In this document: positions 1-7,899 of the stretch, piece by piece
Layout: every line of letters begins with the position of its first letter
How positions within the stretch are numbered: position 1 is the first letter of the stretch
Assembly: GCA_020051845.1 (NCBI GenBank)
Contig: JAGVQG010000013.1
Location: forward strand, 1 to 45,479
Origin: an archaeon
GTDB lineage: Archaea; Nanobdellota; Nanobdellia; Woesearchaeales; ARS49
Reading direction: 5' to 3'
DNA: 45,479 nt
The notes under the pieces: generated by a model
Told to the model about the DNA's origin: nothing
The model's input: only the letters and a program-made list of their open reading frames with translations
The model's database searches: none
Made by a program: the position numbers and the translations under genes

Positions 1-27
1 CGAAAAAACAAACAAGGAGGGAGAGCT

Positions 28-174
28 ATGTACGACGAATTGGCATGGGAAGAAGTGGATAAGAGATTCAAGCAATGGGATGAGATAGAGATACCGAACA
101 TCGAGAGTCTATTGAGGAAATACGCAAAGACCGACGAAGAGGAGTTCCTGGAGAACTTCGAGGAGGAAGTATGA
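28..174 (+). CDS. small acidic protein, 48 aa
   Basis: A short ORF starts at ATG 28 behind a strong Shine-Dalgarno (AAGGAGGGAG, about 8 bases upstream) and ends at TGA 172-174. The product is very acidic and helical-looking (MYDELAWEEVDKR at the start, EEEFLENFEEEV at the end), with no signal peptide or membrane segment. Its stop overlaps the ATG of the next small ORF (ATGA), suggesting translational coupling. I do not recognise a family. The clear ribosome binding site makes it more than a chance ORF. It may be the last part of an operon that begins left of the window. Confidence 0.5.
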   Translation: MYDELAWEEVDKRFKQWDEIEIPNIESLLRKYAKTDEEEFLENFEEEV

Positions 175-263
175 CCACAGAAGATGCATCTGGATTGGAG
201 AAGGAGTGTGACAGCGTCAGCTCGAACCGTCTCGCTCATCCCGAGTGGTTCAGTGAATTCTAA
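171..263 (+). CDS. possible 30-aa ORF coupled by ATGA overlap
   Basis: ATG 171 overlaps the preceding stop codon and opens a 30-residue ORF that starts MTTEDASGLEKE and ends HPEWFSEF before TAA 261-263. Only the ATGA overlap supports it. It runs over the 5' part of an ORF in another frame, so at most one of the two frames is used there. No family is recognised. Confidence 0.25.
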   Translation: MTTEDASGLEKECDSVSSNRLAHPEWFSEF

Positions 264-291
264 TAGTAATGACGCCGATAAGTACGCGGCC

Positions 292-540
292 ATGATCAGG
301 ATGGATCATAATGATGGCGTGCGTATGAAGCCGGGCGTCTGTGATCTTCAGCGTGACGGCGAGAGATGGACAGGCACCTATATGCTTGGCGAATGCCCGC
401 AGTCAGTCACGTTCAGGATCGAACGTGGCGACATCGTCCTGCTGGATTGTCCGGATTGGCTGCGTAAGACCATCCATGAGGGTTTAACCAAACAGGTCCT
501 TGAAGCTCCTGCAGTGGCCTATACAACTAAAGATAGCTAA
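292..540 (+). CDS. hypothetical protein, about 82 aa
   Basis: The frame is open from 184 to 540, but its first part overlaps the 30-aa ORF and has an unconvincing composition. I place the start at ATG 292 (MIRMDHNDGVRMK); GTG 253 is an alternative. The body looks like a small beta-rich soluble domain (WTGTYMLGECPQSVTFRIERGD) followed by a helix (PDWLRKTIHEGLTKQV). It has three cysteines and no membrane segment. The gene ends 36 bases before the start of the beta-helix protein, which has its own promoter. Function unknown. Confidence 0.4.
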   Translation: MIRMDHNDGVRMKPGVCDLQRDGERWTGTYMLGECPQSVTFRIERGDIVLLDCPDWLRKTIHEGLTKQVLEAPAVAYTTKDS

Positions 541-546
541 GTCACC

Positions 547-554
547 TTTATATA
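547..554 (+). promoter_or_regulatory. TATA box for the 577-3275 operon
   Basis: TTTATATA lies 23-30 bases before ATG 577. This is the archaeal TATA spacing for a transcript that starts at or next to the start codon, so the mRNA is probably leaderless. Confidence 0.65.
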
Positions 555-576
555 CCTCCTGACTATCAAACAGTCA

Positions 577-1746
577 ATGGGAAAAAGGTGGTTGACGCTC
601 ATGCTTTCACTATGCATACTAGCGATAGCTGCATACGCGCAGGACTGCACGACACCCATTGATGGCCAAAGGATAACGCAGGACACGCTGTTTTGCGCAG
701 GCACGCACAATCTCGCCTCAGGCATTATCATAGGCGCTGATGTCGTGCTGGACTGCGGCGGCAGCTCACTGCAAGGAACAGGATCAACCACAGGCATCTC
801 GGTTGTCGGCGATAACACGCAGGTGCGCAATTGCGACATCAGGAACTACGCGACAGGCTTGCGTGTGGATAACGTCAATGGCTTCATAGAGTCAGGGCTG
901 TCGTTCAGCGGCAATGGCCAGGACAGGTCCATCGCCCAAGGCGAGGACATAACCCTTCCGACGACGCCTGCTCCGACACAACCGGCACCTGTGCAACCCG
1001 CTGCACAACCCGACAATCAGCAAGGAGCCCCTACACCTCCGCCCGTGCTTCCACCTTCCTCTCCTGCCCAAAGTGCACCCGTACTTCCTGGAAACGCCGA
1101 GATAACTCCACCGAACACGGGAACCGAGAGAAGCGACCCGAGCATCTGGCTTGTGGCTGACTTGAAATCCGAAGCGCTGCTGGAAAACGCGTTGTCCTTC
1201 GAATACGAGTCAGGCACTGTGCCTGAGAGCGTGCTTGCCGAGCGCGTCGCGCAGTTGCAGCAGACATTGAGTGAGATGACCATCGAGAGGGAATTCGTCT
1301 ACCGCAACGGCCAGACCCAGGTCAGGATCATGATAAAGCCGAAAGACGGCTTCTTCCGGAGGGTTGTCTTCGAGAACGTCACGCTCTATGAATACATCCC
1401 TAAGTGCTTCGCGAAGCTTGTGGATGACATTGTTTTCGAGGGTCAACGACCTGTTGTCCTCGAGAAAGACCCATTGCTCAAGAAGGTTATCAAGAAGAGC
1501 GAACCATTGAGTGTCACGTACCGCGCTCCCGTGGTCATCGACAAGAGATGCCAGGAATTGTTCCGCGTCATCGGCATCGGCCAGGGAGTGAAGGTGCATA
1601 CGTTCAGCAGCGTCCTTGCCGAGAAAGGCATCATACAGGTCGTCCAGGTTTTCCCCTGGGAAAGCGCGACTGTCGCAGGATTTTTCATAGTAGTGGGCAT
1701 AGCCGGCGTCGCGTTCAAGCGCTTCGTCGATAACATAAAGAAATGA
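577..1746 (+). CDS. secreted beta-helix (NosD-like) protein with C-terminal membrane anchor
   Basis: The 389-residue protein begins with a signal peptide (about 1-21, ending AAYAQD). Residues about 22-110 resemble a short right-handed beta-helix of the NosD/pectate-lyase type, with phrases such as GIIIGADVVLDCGG and NTQVRNCDIRNYATG. Residues about 120-185 are a Pro/Thr/Ala-rich linker. Residues about 190-350 form an unrecognised, probably extracellular domain, and about 362-382 are a membrane segment followed by basic residues. The protein is therefore anchored with its bulk outside. Its stop overlaps the next ATG (ATGA), so it is cotranslated with the polytopic membrane protein. Function is inferred only from architecture: a surface protein, possibly carbohydrate-interacting. 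Confidence 0.65.
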   Translation: MGKRWLTLMLSLCILAIAAYAQDCTTPIDGQRITQDTLFCAGTHNLASGIIIGADVVLDCGGSSLQGTGSTTGISVVGDNTQVRNCDIRNYATGLRVDNVNGFIESGLSFSGNGQDRSIAQGEDITLPTTPAPTQPAPVQPAAQPDNQQGAPTPPPVLPPSSPAQSAPVLPGNAEITPPNTGTERSDPSIWLVADLKSEALLENALSFEYESGTVPESVLAERVAQLQQTLSEMTIEREFVYRNGQTQVRIMIKPKDGFFRRVVFENVTLYEYIPKCFAKLVDDIVFEGQRPVVLEKDPLLKKVIKKSEPLSVTYRAPVVIDKRCQELFRVIGIGQGVKVHTFSSVLAEKGIIQVVQVFPWESATVAGFFIVVGIAGVAFKRFVDNIKK

Positions 1747-3275
1747 ACAAAAAAGAGGATGATAAAACAGCGCGGCTGTTCGTGGCCGCCGTTCTTGGCA
1801 CGCTCGTGATACTCAGCATGCTGGCCTTCCTGACCATTCTGCCGCCCAAAGGCGAGTTCCTGCTGCGCACGCTCTCGATAATATTCATGTGCTTTGTCAT
1901 CTACCGCGCAGGGCTCACGCGCGCCATATTCGGCACCGAGTCGCAGCATCTTGACCTGGTGATAATCGGCACCTGTGTTTTCTTGAGCTTGATGCCTGTG
2001 ATCAACTTCCTTGTGGCGCCTGGCGAAGGGGGGATAGTCGCCATTGTCCTGTCCGCGCTTGTTAACAGCCTGGATTATACCACGATCTACGCCATCGGCA
2101 CCGGATTGCTGTTGATTTTGGCTGTCGTGCTCGCCTTGCACCTCCCTGTCAAGTCGCCGAGCGTGATGAGCATGCTCGGTGAGAAAGACCATCCGAAACA
2201 TCCTGATGGGTTCGCCATAAGGACGCTGCTCTCTTTCGTGATACTTGTGGCGTTCTACATCGTGATGTTCGACATAACGCTGCAATGGTGGGGCGTGATA
2301 ACCGACACCGCAAGCATACTTTTCATCGTGACAGGACTCGGCATCGCCATGATGCGCGGCAGCACGTCGCATATCTCTTTCAGCAAGTTCCTCCTTTACC
2401 TCGAGGGCCTCGACAACAAGTATTACAACAAGCTCATCGGCCTGTTCCACGCTCCCACGACCGTGCTTTTCGGGATCGCGGGATTGCTCGTCTTCTACCC
2501 GTTGTCCGACCTGGGCGTATTCCTTGTTCCCTACGTGACCAATATCCCGAACGCGATTTTCCAGGCGCTCTCACCGCAGACCCACATACCTCTATCCGTG
2601 CTCGCCTATGATGTGTTCGCGCAGAACGGGATCACGAGCGGCACATTCGCCACTCTCGCCTACGTGCTCTGCGCAATCGCCGCGATCATGGCACTTTTCC
2701 TTCCCGCGTTCTTCTGGTACAGGGCTTTCATGAAGAGGACGCTGACGCTTTCACCCCTCATCAGTTCGTTGTTCATCGCCGGCGTCACCTGTTTCCTTAT
2801 CGCTCCTGCGTTCGGCATGCAAGCCCTCTCTTCCACAAACGCCCAGTTGGTCGGCGTCGACATAACCAGCAACAGCCTCGTCAACTCACCAGTCATTGCT
2901 GCCGTGCTTCTCGCCATTGTCACAGGGACAATCACCTGGCTGCTTGCGAGGCGCTTCCCGCACCTGTTCTCGTTGATCATAATTCTCGCCGTGATAATAT
3001 TCCTCGGACGCTACATGACTTTGTACTTCGGCGATGTCTGGAGCGACTTGTTGAGCAATGCACTCACATTCCTGCACACGGCGACTGTCAACAGCTTCCT
3101 TTCAGGATTCCTGTTCCTATGCTTCCTGGCGATATCAGCAATATTCTACGCCGGCGCCATCGTGGTCTACTGCTACGAAATCGGCATGAGCGTCTGGGTC
3201 GAGCACCACAAAGAGGTCAAGAAGTGGAAGCGGCCGAGCAACAGGCATTTGTTGACTGTGAAGGGAAACAGATGA
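1743..3275 (+). CDS. polytopic membrane protein, 510 aa, unknown function
   Basis: ATG 1743 overlaps the preceding stop codon. The product has about ten to twelve hydrophobic segments spread over its length (for example ARLFVAAVLGTLVILSML near the N-terminus and FLSGFLFLCFLAISAIFYAG near the C-terminus). It has a cytoplasmic-looking Lys-rich N-terminus and a basic C-terminal tail (VEHHKEVKKWKRPSNRH). I see no transporter, transferase or ATPase motif. The coupling suggests that it works with the anchored beta-helix protein, for example as its membrane partner. No family recognised. Confidence 0.6.
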   Translation: MNKKEDDKTARLFVAAVLGTLVILSMLAFLTILPPKGEFLLRTLSIIFMCFVIYRAGLTRAIFGTESQHLDLVIIGTCVFLSLMPVINFLVAPGEGGIVAIVLSALVNSLDYTTIYAIGTGLLLILAVVLALHLPVKSPSVMSMLGEKDHPKHPDGFAIRTLLSFVILVAFYIVMFDITLQWWGVITDTASILFIVTGLGIAMMRGSTSHISFSKFLLYLEGLDNKYYNKLIGLFHAPTTVLFGIAGLLVFYPLSDLGVFLVPYVTNIPNAIFQALSPQTHIPLSVLAYDVFAQNGITSGTFATLAYVLCAIAAIMALFLPAFFWYRAFMKRTLTLSPLISSLFIAGVTCFLIAPAFGMQALSSTNAQLVGVDITSNSLVNSPVIAAVLLAIVTGTITWLLARRFPHLFSLIIILAVIIFLGRYMTLYFGDVWSDLLSNALTFLHTATVNSFLSGFLFLCFLAISAIFYAGAIVVYCYEIGMSVWVEHHKEVKKWKRPSNRHLLTVKGNR

Positions 3276-3600
3276 AGACAGAGTTCTTCGAGACACAATA
3301 AAACTCTGTGCATCATAACTCATGTAATTTCTCCATCGTACGACAAAATCTTGAATTTAGCCATTGTTATCACAACAATACGACTCCAAACATTAATGTG
3401 TTTTTCGTCGGAAAATGCATTATCTTCGGAGTTTGCAAAAAATATCCGACCTGTGACGCATATTCTCCGTCTATAGTTCACTCCTCACTGGACAACGCTG
3501 CGCAGACAATATTAAGCATCCAGATAATCAACTAGTCATGAGCCACGAACAGTACGAAGGCAGTTATAACGAAAAGTTTATATGTTATGGTGAACTATAA
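3276..3600. other. intergenic region, 325 bp, AT-rich
   Basis: No convincing gene is seen here; the ORF 3308-3535 has no coding character. Within it, TTCGTCGGAAAA followed by TGCAT (about 3404-3420) resembles a motif at 37860-37875 beside another TA module. The right end carries the TATA box of the TA operon. Confidence 0.5.
3577..3583 (+). promoter_or_regulatory. TATA box of the RelBE-like/rlmH operon
   Basis: TTTATAT is centred about 27 bases before ATG 3607. This supports a leaderless start at the second of two in-frame ATGs (3601 and 3607). Confidence 0.6.
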
Positions 3601-3606
3601 ATGGCT

Positions 3607-3825
3607 ATGGCAACAACCATTCAAATAAGTGAAGAGCTTCAGAAGGAGCTCACGAAGCGCAAGCTATACAACCGTGAGACTTACGAAGAAGTAATACGCA
3701 ACCTTCTTGAAGATACAATGGAACTCAACGAAGAGACAAAACGCGAGATCGAACAAGCACGCGCAGAAGTTCGTGCGGGTAAGACCCACAGTCTTGCGAA
3801 AATAAAGAAGGAGCTAGGCCTCTGA
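3607..3825 (+). CDS. RelB/VapB-like antitoxin
   Basis: The predicted product has 72 residues from ATG 3607; starting at 3601 adds two. It opens with a short strand (TTIQISEELQKELTKRK) followed by helices (RETYEEVIRNLLEDT), the pattern of small archaeal antitoxins with a ribbon-helix-helix-like N-terminus. A charged C-terminal helix (REIEQARAEVRAGKTHS) would wrap the toxin. It precedes a RelE/ParE-fold toxin with a one-base TGATG overlap. The N-terminus probably binds its own promoter, as is usual for the family. The call rests on pattern plus context. Confidence 0.75.
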   Translation: MATTIQISEELQKELTKRKLYNRETYEEVIRNLLEDTMELNEETKREIEQARAEVRAGKTHSLAKIKKELGL

Positions 3826-4076
3826 TGTACTCAATTGAGTTCTCGGATACTGCGCGTTCCCAGATAAGGAAACTCGATAAACAAGTACAGGGACGAATCA
3901 CATCAGCCATAGAAAAATTACAGATACGTCCACACGCATACTTGACTAAGATGATCGGGATGCCCGGTTATCGCATGCGAGTAGGTGACTATAGATCAAT
4001 AGTCGACATACAAGAACAAAGATTATTTGTGATAATAATCAAAATAGGACATCGCAGCACTGTTTACGAAAGGTGA
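3825..4076 (+). CDS. RelE/ParE-family toxin
   Basis: The 83-residue basic protein has the RelE/ParE layout: an N-terminal strand (MYSIEFSDTARSQIRKLD), two helices, then a beta sheet with the typical YRMRVGDYRSIVDI and a C-terminal KIGHRSTVYER. Arg50, Arg52, Arg57, His76, Arg77 and Tyr81 are the likely functional residues. RelE members cleave mRNA on the ribosome and ParE members poison gyrase. The C-terminal HR..VYER favours the RelE side, but this cannot be settled from sequence. It is the partner of the antitoxin immediately upstream and lies only three bases before rlmH, so the three genes share one transcript. Confidence 0.85.
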   Translation: MYSIEFSDTARSQIRKLDKQVQGRITSAIEKLQIRPHAYLTKMIGMPGYRMRVGDYRSIVDIQEQRLFVIIIKIGHRSTVYER

Positions 4077-4079
4077 ACC

Positions 4080-4514
4080 ATGAAACTCCGCATCATCTGC
4101 ATCGGCAAATTGAAGGAGCAAGGCACCAAGGACTGGCTTGCCGAGTTCGACAAGCGATTGACGAAGTACGCTGATGTCGAATGGATTGAGTTGAAGGAAT
4201 CCACTCCTTCCGATGAAGCCAAGGAGATCCTGAAGAAGGTCAAGGATTCTGATTTCTGCGTCGTGCTCGACAAAGGTGGTAAGACCCTCGCGTCCGAGAC
4301 ATTCGCCGATTTCATCAGGAAGCAGACCATGCAGAAGGACATCTGCTTCGTCATTGGCGGGCCTTTCGGCATCACTGATGACCTCAAGAAAAGGGCGAAC
4401 CTAGTCCTTTCTTTCGGCCCGATGACATTCTCGCACCAGATAGCGAGGATAGTCCTGGCCGAGCAGATCTACAGGGCCTTCACGATAATCAAGGGCGAGC
4501 CGTATCATAAGTGA
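4080..4514 (+). CDS. rlmH: RlmH, 23S rRNA pseudouridine methyltransferase
   Basis: The 144-residue protein is a SPOUT-class methyltransferase of the RlmH (YbeA/COG1576) family. Members methylate N3 of pseudouridine at position 1915 (E. coli numbering) in helix 69 of 23S rRNA, using SAM. Visible signatures are the N-terminal KLRIICIGKLKE, the knot region CFVIGGPFGI followed by LSFGPMTFSHQIARI, and the C-terminal YRAFTIIKGEPYHK. The length is close to the roughly 155 residues of bacterial members. It begins three bases after the toxin stop, so it is probably cotranscribed with the TA pair, which is an unusual arrangement. Confidence 0.9.
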   Translation: MKLRIICIGKLKEQGTKDWLAEFDKRLTKYADVEWIELKESTPSDEAKEILKKVKDSDFCVVLDKGGKTLASETFADFIRKQTMQKDICFVIGGPFGITDDLKKRANLVLSFGPMTFSHQIARIVLAEQIYRAFTIIKGEPYHK

Positions 4515-4554
4515 TGGATTGGAATGAATGACTGATTGAATATCACTAGAATCG

Positions 4555-5205
4555 TTAAGTGAATATCATCAATCCGCCGATTAACTGCTTCAGGTAGCCA
4601 TCGCAGGGTTCTAGTCCGTAAATCATCGTCTTGACCCAGCGCTCGTCGAACTTGCCTTGTTCATAATCGCAGGTGAGGCTTGCGCCATCGACGATGTTTG
4701 CGAGTTCGCCGGCCTCCTTAAGTCTGACTATCTTCTTGGTGAACACGCATTTGTCCGTGACCGTGTAATTGACATTACCGTAGTCTTCATCGATGACTAT
4801 CGAAGCGCCCGTGCATTTCTGCGCGAGTGATATAAAGCATTGTTTATCCGCGCATACCGGTCTAGCTGGCATCGGCACTAACAATACAGCTAACAACATG
4901 AGCACTGATAACATGATACCAAAAGACGAGAAGAGTATCAGCATTATCTCTAACACGATGCCAGACTTCGTTTTCTGCTTTGCTTTTATGCGGCGTATGC
5001 AATAAATCACGGTCGAAATGCTCACTAGGAAAAGAGGGAGAAAGAACGCCAGGACATATATTGCGCCTGCTTGCGGACCGGTGCGCGTCGTGTATCCATA
5101 AAATGATATCACGATGAATATCACCAGCGATACGATGGAATTCCACAGTATGAAACCAAGCCATCCTGGATTCACATCCAACTTATTGCTTTGTTTTTTC
5201 GCCAT
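4555..5205 (-). CDS. membrane protein with C-terminal extracellular Cys domain, 216 aa
   Basis: Three membrane segments are visible: about residues 16-37, 46-68 and 80-110. The C-terminal region from about 115 contains five or six cysteines (ARPVCADKQCFISLAQKC, TDKCVFTK, LTCDYEQG, EPCDGYLK) and is probably exported. It starts inside the 3' end of the upstream 609-aa gene (23-base overlap), so the two form an operon and may act together at the envelope. I do not recognise a family. Confidence 0.6.
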   Translation of the reverse strand: MAKKQSNKLDVNPGWLGFILWNSIVSLVIFIVISFYGYTTRTGPQAGAIYVLAFFLPLFLVSISTVIYCIRRIKAKQKTKSGIVLEIMLILFSSFGIMLSVLMLLAVLLVPMPARPVCADKQCFISLAQKCTGASIVIDEDYGNVNYTVTDKCVFTKKIVRLKEAGELANIVDGASLTCDYEQGKFDERWVKTMIYGLEPCDGYLKQLIGGLMIFT

Positions 5206-7012
5206 GTCTGAGGTTCTCGTAATCGACCATCATATCTATAGTTGAAGGTCCTGTCGTTAGCTTGCCCATCCACCCGTTGAAATCATTTAATTTCGAGGAG
5301 ACTTTACCTATGGTGCTCCAGGCGATATCATGCGTCTGGTCGTTCAAAGTCACTGCCAGTGCCCATTTTTCGCTGTATGTCGCTCTGGCGCGCGCGTCTG
5401 AATCCAATTGTTGCAGGCTAGACAGAAGATCGTTTTCGAGCGCGAGCAGAAAGCCTTTCTTCTCTCCGCGCAATAACGGTAGTAACGCCTCGCTGTCACG
5501 CGCGTTGATGGGCGTCGCTCCGGACAGCACCCGTTGTATGGTGCCTGTATCGATCGCTTGCGTCATTAGCGTGCTTTCGAACAGTTGCCTGTCCTTTGCG
5601 CTCGTGGCCAAGAATGCGCGTCGGAAGTAGGTATGCGCATTGACGTCATCTCCATCACCATAATAGAGCTTTCCGAGTATTAGATTGGCGACCTCGTTGT
5701 TGGGGTTAGCCGTCAATATCTGCTTGTATTTCTGCTTTAATTCAACGTCCATCGAGCGTATCTTGTCGTCAAGCATCCGGCCCTCTGCAGAATCCCTGCC
5801 GACAGTGTCGCGTCTGTGGATGGAGTCTAGTATCTGCTTGTTGAGTTCTTGCGCCGACGCGAATTGCCCTTTCTCTAGCATATTCGACTGTAGCTCGGGC
5901 GAGCGTAGCAATGGTGATGTCATCTCGTCGATCACATCACGCTGCGCTGACGCCTCTTCATCAAGACGTATTGCGTACGCGATCGCCAAATCAACGGCTG
6001 ACATTGTCGCTTCGTATTCTTTCAACACCGCGTCGACTTGCTTGGAAAGCGCGTTATCGTCGCCTATGACCGCATCCATACGCATGATATCAAGGACGCG
6101 CAGGTCATTAGCCACGACATCGGCGTTGTACTGCCCTGTCCTCGCACGGAGTTGCTCTGCTTTCTGCTTGTACGTTGGAAGTCTGTTGCGTATTTCACTG
6201 ACAGAATAGGGTTTGTCAGATTCAGGCTCGACAGTAACGCCCGCTCCTGGTGCGCTAGGTGTTTTAGGTGTCTTTATAGGCACGGGTCCTATCGGGAACA
6301 CAGTGCCGAAGTAGGTGTATTTATTGCCCAAAAGAGTGGTATCACTGCACCCAGCTGGATTGCCATCATTGTCACGCATGCACCACCGCAAGTAAAACGC
6401 ACCACGAGGATACTTTCCTGCAGGCTGCGAGGTGAAGCTGCAATCATAGAACTCAGGGATACGACCTGAAACAGTGCATTCCTTATGACCCGGACATTGG
6501 GGACTTGTGAATTGACCTGTCTGTTGATCGATGATGAATTGGATATCCCACGTGCCGTGACACAATCCTTTGATAAGCGTGCACACACCGCCCGGACAGT
6601 CCGCGCGTTTCCACATATTAGGCATATCCTTGAAGTGGTCCTGCCAGCAAGGCATCTCGTTCTGGTCTTCATCATAACAGCTGCCGTCTTCATCCGGGAA
6701 CCACCCGACTGAATGTTGTGGAACATAATCATCACCATAATCATCACCAGTCTCACCTGCATCGTTGGTCTCGGCGTACGTCGGTCCTGTATGCGCGCCT
6801 TGTGGTGATGTTTCGATTGGCGCGGCTGGCTTTGGTTGCTCGAGCGTTCCGTCAGGACAGGACGCGAGGCTTCCGTCAGCGCGCTGCACAGCGACGCAAT
6901 GTCCTGAATCCACCTCTGGCACACCAGGCATCGTGACTGTCGCGATCACGACCGAAGTCATGCAAACGCATACAAGCACCAGCAAGAAAACAATCCTTTC
7001 CTCTTTTCGCAT
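5183..7012 (-). CDS. secreted or anchored Cys-rich protein with helical repeat C-terminus, 609 aa
   Basis: Residues 1-26 form a signal or anchor helix (ERIVFLLVLVCVCMTSVVIA). Residues about 110-240 are a cysteine-rich extracellular domain (CYDEDQNEMPC, CPGGVCTLIKGLC, CPGHKECTVSG). A Pro/Thr linker at about 248-270 is followed by a long helical region that includes a TPR-like stretch (NPNNEVANLILGKLYYGDGD). On the minus strand, a T-rich TATA-like box at about 7034-7044 lies 26 bases before the start, suggesting a leaderless mRNA. No family recognised; the layout resembles surface proteins with a protein-binding C-terminus. Confidence 0.6.
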   Translation of the reverse strand: MRKEERIVFLLVLVCVCMTSVVIATVTMPGVPEVDSGHCVAVQRADGSLASCPDGTLEQPKPAAPIETSPQGAHTGPTYAETNDAGETGDDYGDDYVPQHSVGWFPDEDGSCYDEDQNEMPCWQDHFKDMPNMWKRADCPGGVCTLIKGLCHGTWDIQFIIDQQTGQFTSPQCPGHKECTVSGRIPEFYDCSFTSQPAGKYPRGAFYLRWCMRDNDGNPAGCSDTTLLGNKYTYFGTVFPIGPVPIKTPKTPSAPGAGVTVEPESDKPYSVSEIRNRLPTYKQKAEQLRARTGQYNADVVANDLRVLDIMRMDAVIGDDNALSKQVDAVLKEYEATMSAVDLAIAYAIRLDEEASAQRDVIDEMTSPLLRSPELQSNMLEKGQFASAQELNKQILDSIHRRDTVGRDSAEGRMLDDKIRSMDVELKQKYKQILTANPNNEVANLILGKLYYGDGDDVNAHTYFRRAFLATSAKDRQLFESTLMTQAIDTGTIQRVLSGATPINARDSEALLPLLRGEKKGFLLALENDLLSSLQQLDSDARARATYSEKWALAVTLNDQTHDIAWSTIGKVSSKLNDFNGWMGKLTTGPSTIDMMVDYENLRHGEKTKQ

Positions 7013-7117
7013 AACGGAGCAATGATCATAGTGCTTAAAAATCTGTCGTCAGGATTGAGACAGTACTGACTGTTTAGATGGCAACAATGACCAATGTGCA
7101 GAAATCTTCACCCTATT

Positions 7118-7489
7118 TCAATTCTTCAATTGAAGATCAATCATGTCTATTCCCGGTATCCGACTGAAGTCTTTGTCCACGGCGATTATACGCGCCTTCT
7201 GAGCCACGCAAACGCCGGCTATCAGGATATCCATCCTGTTCACCATCCGCCCTTTTCGAGAAAGCCCCCTTTCAATTCTGGCGCTCGCAACAGCAGAATC
7301 ACCATCATATGGCAGCACGCGCGTGTTGCTTATGAATTCCAAGACAACATCATCTTCGCCAAGAAGGAGCTCGTGCACTGTGTGCGCGGTTATGACTATT
7401 TCATCGTCAGATGTCATTTCTTGTATTTTTCTTCCTATTTCAGAGCCGCATAACAATTCAATAGCTGCAGAAGTGTCAAGCACTATCAT
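7118..7489 (-). CDS. vapC: VapC-type PIN-domain toxin
   Basis: The 123-residue PIN domain carries the four acidic residues of the nuclease site: Asp5 (MIVLDTSAAIELL), Glu40 (TVHELLLGE), Asp87 (NRMDILIAG) and Asp105 (IIAVDKDFSRI). VapC toxins are Mg-dependent ribonucleases that cut tRNA or rRNA. The gene overlaps the VapB antitoxin by four bases (ATGA), the usual operon order. All catalytic residues are intact, so it should be active. Confidence 0.93.
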   Translation of the reverse strand: MIVLDTSAAIELLCGSEIGRKIQEMTSDDEIVITAHTVHELLLGEDDVVLEFISNTRVLPYDGDSAVASARIERGLSRKGRMVNRMDILIAGVCVAQKARIIAVDKDFSRIPGIDMIDLQLKN

Positions 7490-7725
7490 TGCGTCCCCGT
7501 GTGTTTCATTCTGGCATCCATATCGTTGTCAAAGCCCTTTCTCCAGATGGAAATCTTCCTGCGCAGCACGTCAGACTTCTTCAGAGTGCCAAACCAGCGC
7601 GCAGCATTACCTACACGGGATGTGCTGATACGGAGAATCGCCTCGCTGAAGCTCTCGTCGCCCTCCTTCATCGATCTCAACGCATCGTATGCGTCTTTGG
7701 TCACAGTGATTGTCTTGACAGCCAT
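7486..7725 (-). CDS. vapB: VapB antitoxin (DUF217-like)
   Basis: A longer reading frame exists, but I choose ATG 7725, giving 79 residues (MAVKTITVTKDAYDALRSMK). This start fits the family, and the TATA box lies 26 bases upstream. The sequence TITVTKDAYDALRSMKEGDE followed by SFSEAILRIS is typical of archaeal VapB antitoxins of the DUF217 group, which bind DNA with the N-terminus and neutralise VapC with the C-terminus. A perfect 14-bp palindrome between TATA box and start codon is the likely autoregulatory operator. Confidence 0.88.
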   Translation of the reverse strand: MAVKTITVTKDAYDALRSMKEGDESFSEAILRISTSRVGNAARWFGTLKKSDVLRRKISIWRKGFDNDMDARMKHTGTQ

Positions 7726-7727
7726 AC

Positions 7728-7741
7728 TATGTTTAAACATA
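7728..7741. promoter_or_regulatory. palindromic operator of vapBC
   Basis: TATGTTTAAACATA is a perfect 14-bp palindrome directly before the vapB start. The TATA element lies just upstream on the minus strand (about 7744-7757). A protein bound here would block transcription initiation. The core TGTTTAAACA recurs at 12848-12857. Confidence 0.6.
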
Positions 7742-7899
7742 AACATATATTTAAATGTTGCGTAAGGCGAATCAATCATCAGTATCTCAAAGAATCATGC
7801 CTTCTTATGGATTACGACGGAAAGAATGGAGGTTTTTCGGACGGAGTGCGTATTCAAAGAAATCAACTTAGTGAATCAATAAAAAACAAAATATGAGTC

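Noticed and set aside
1443-2450. 335-aa minus-strand ORF
   Set aside because: It overlaps two well-supported plus-strand genes and has a His/Glu/Arg-rich artefactual composition.
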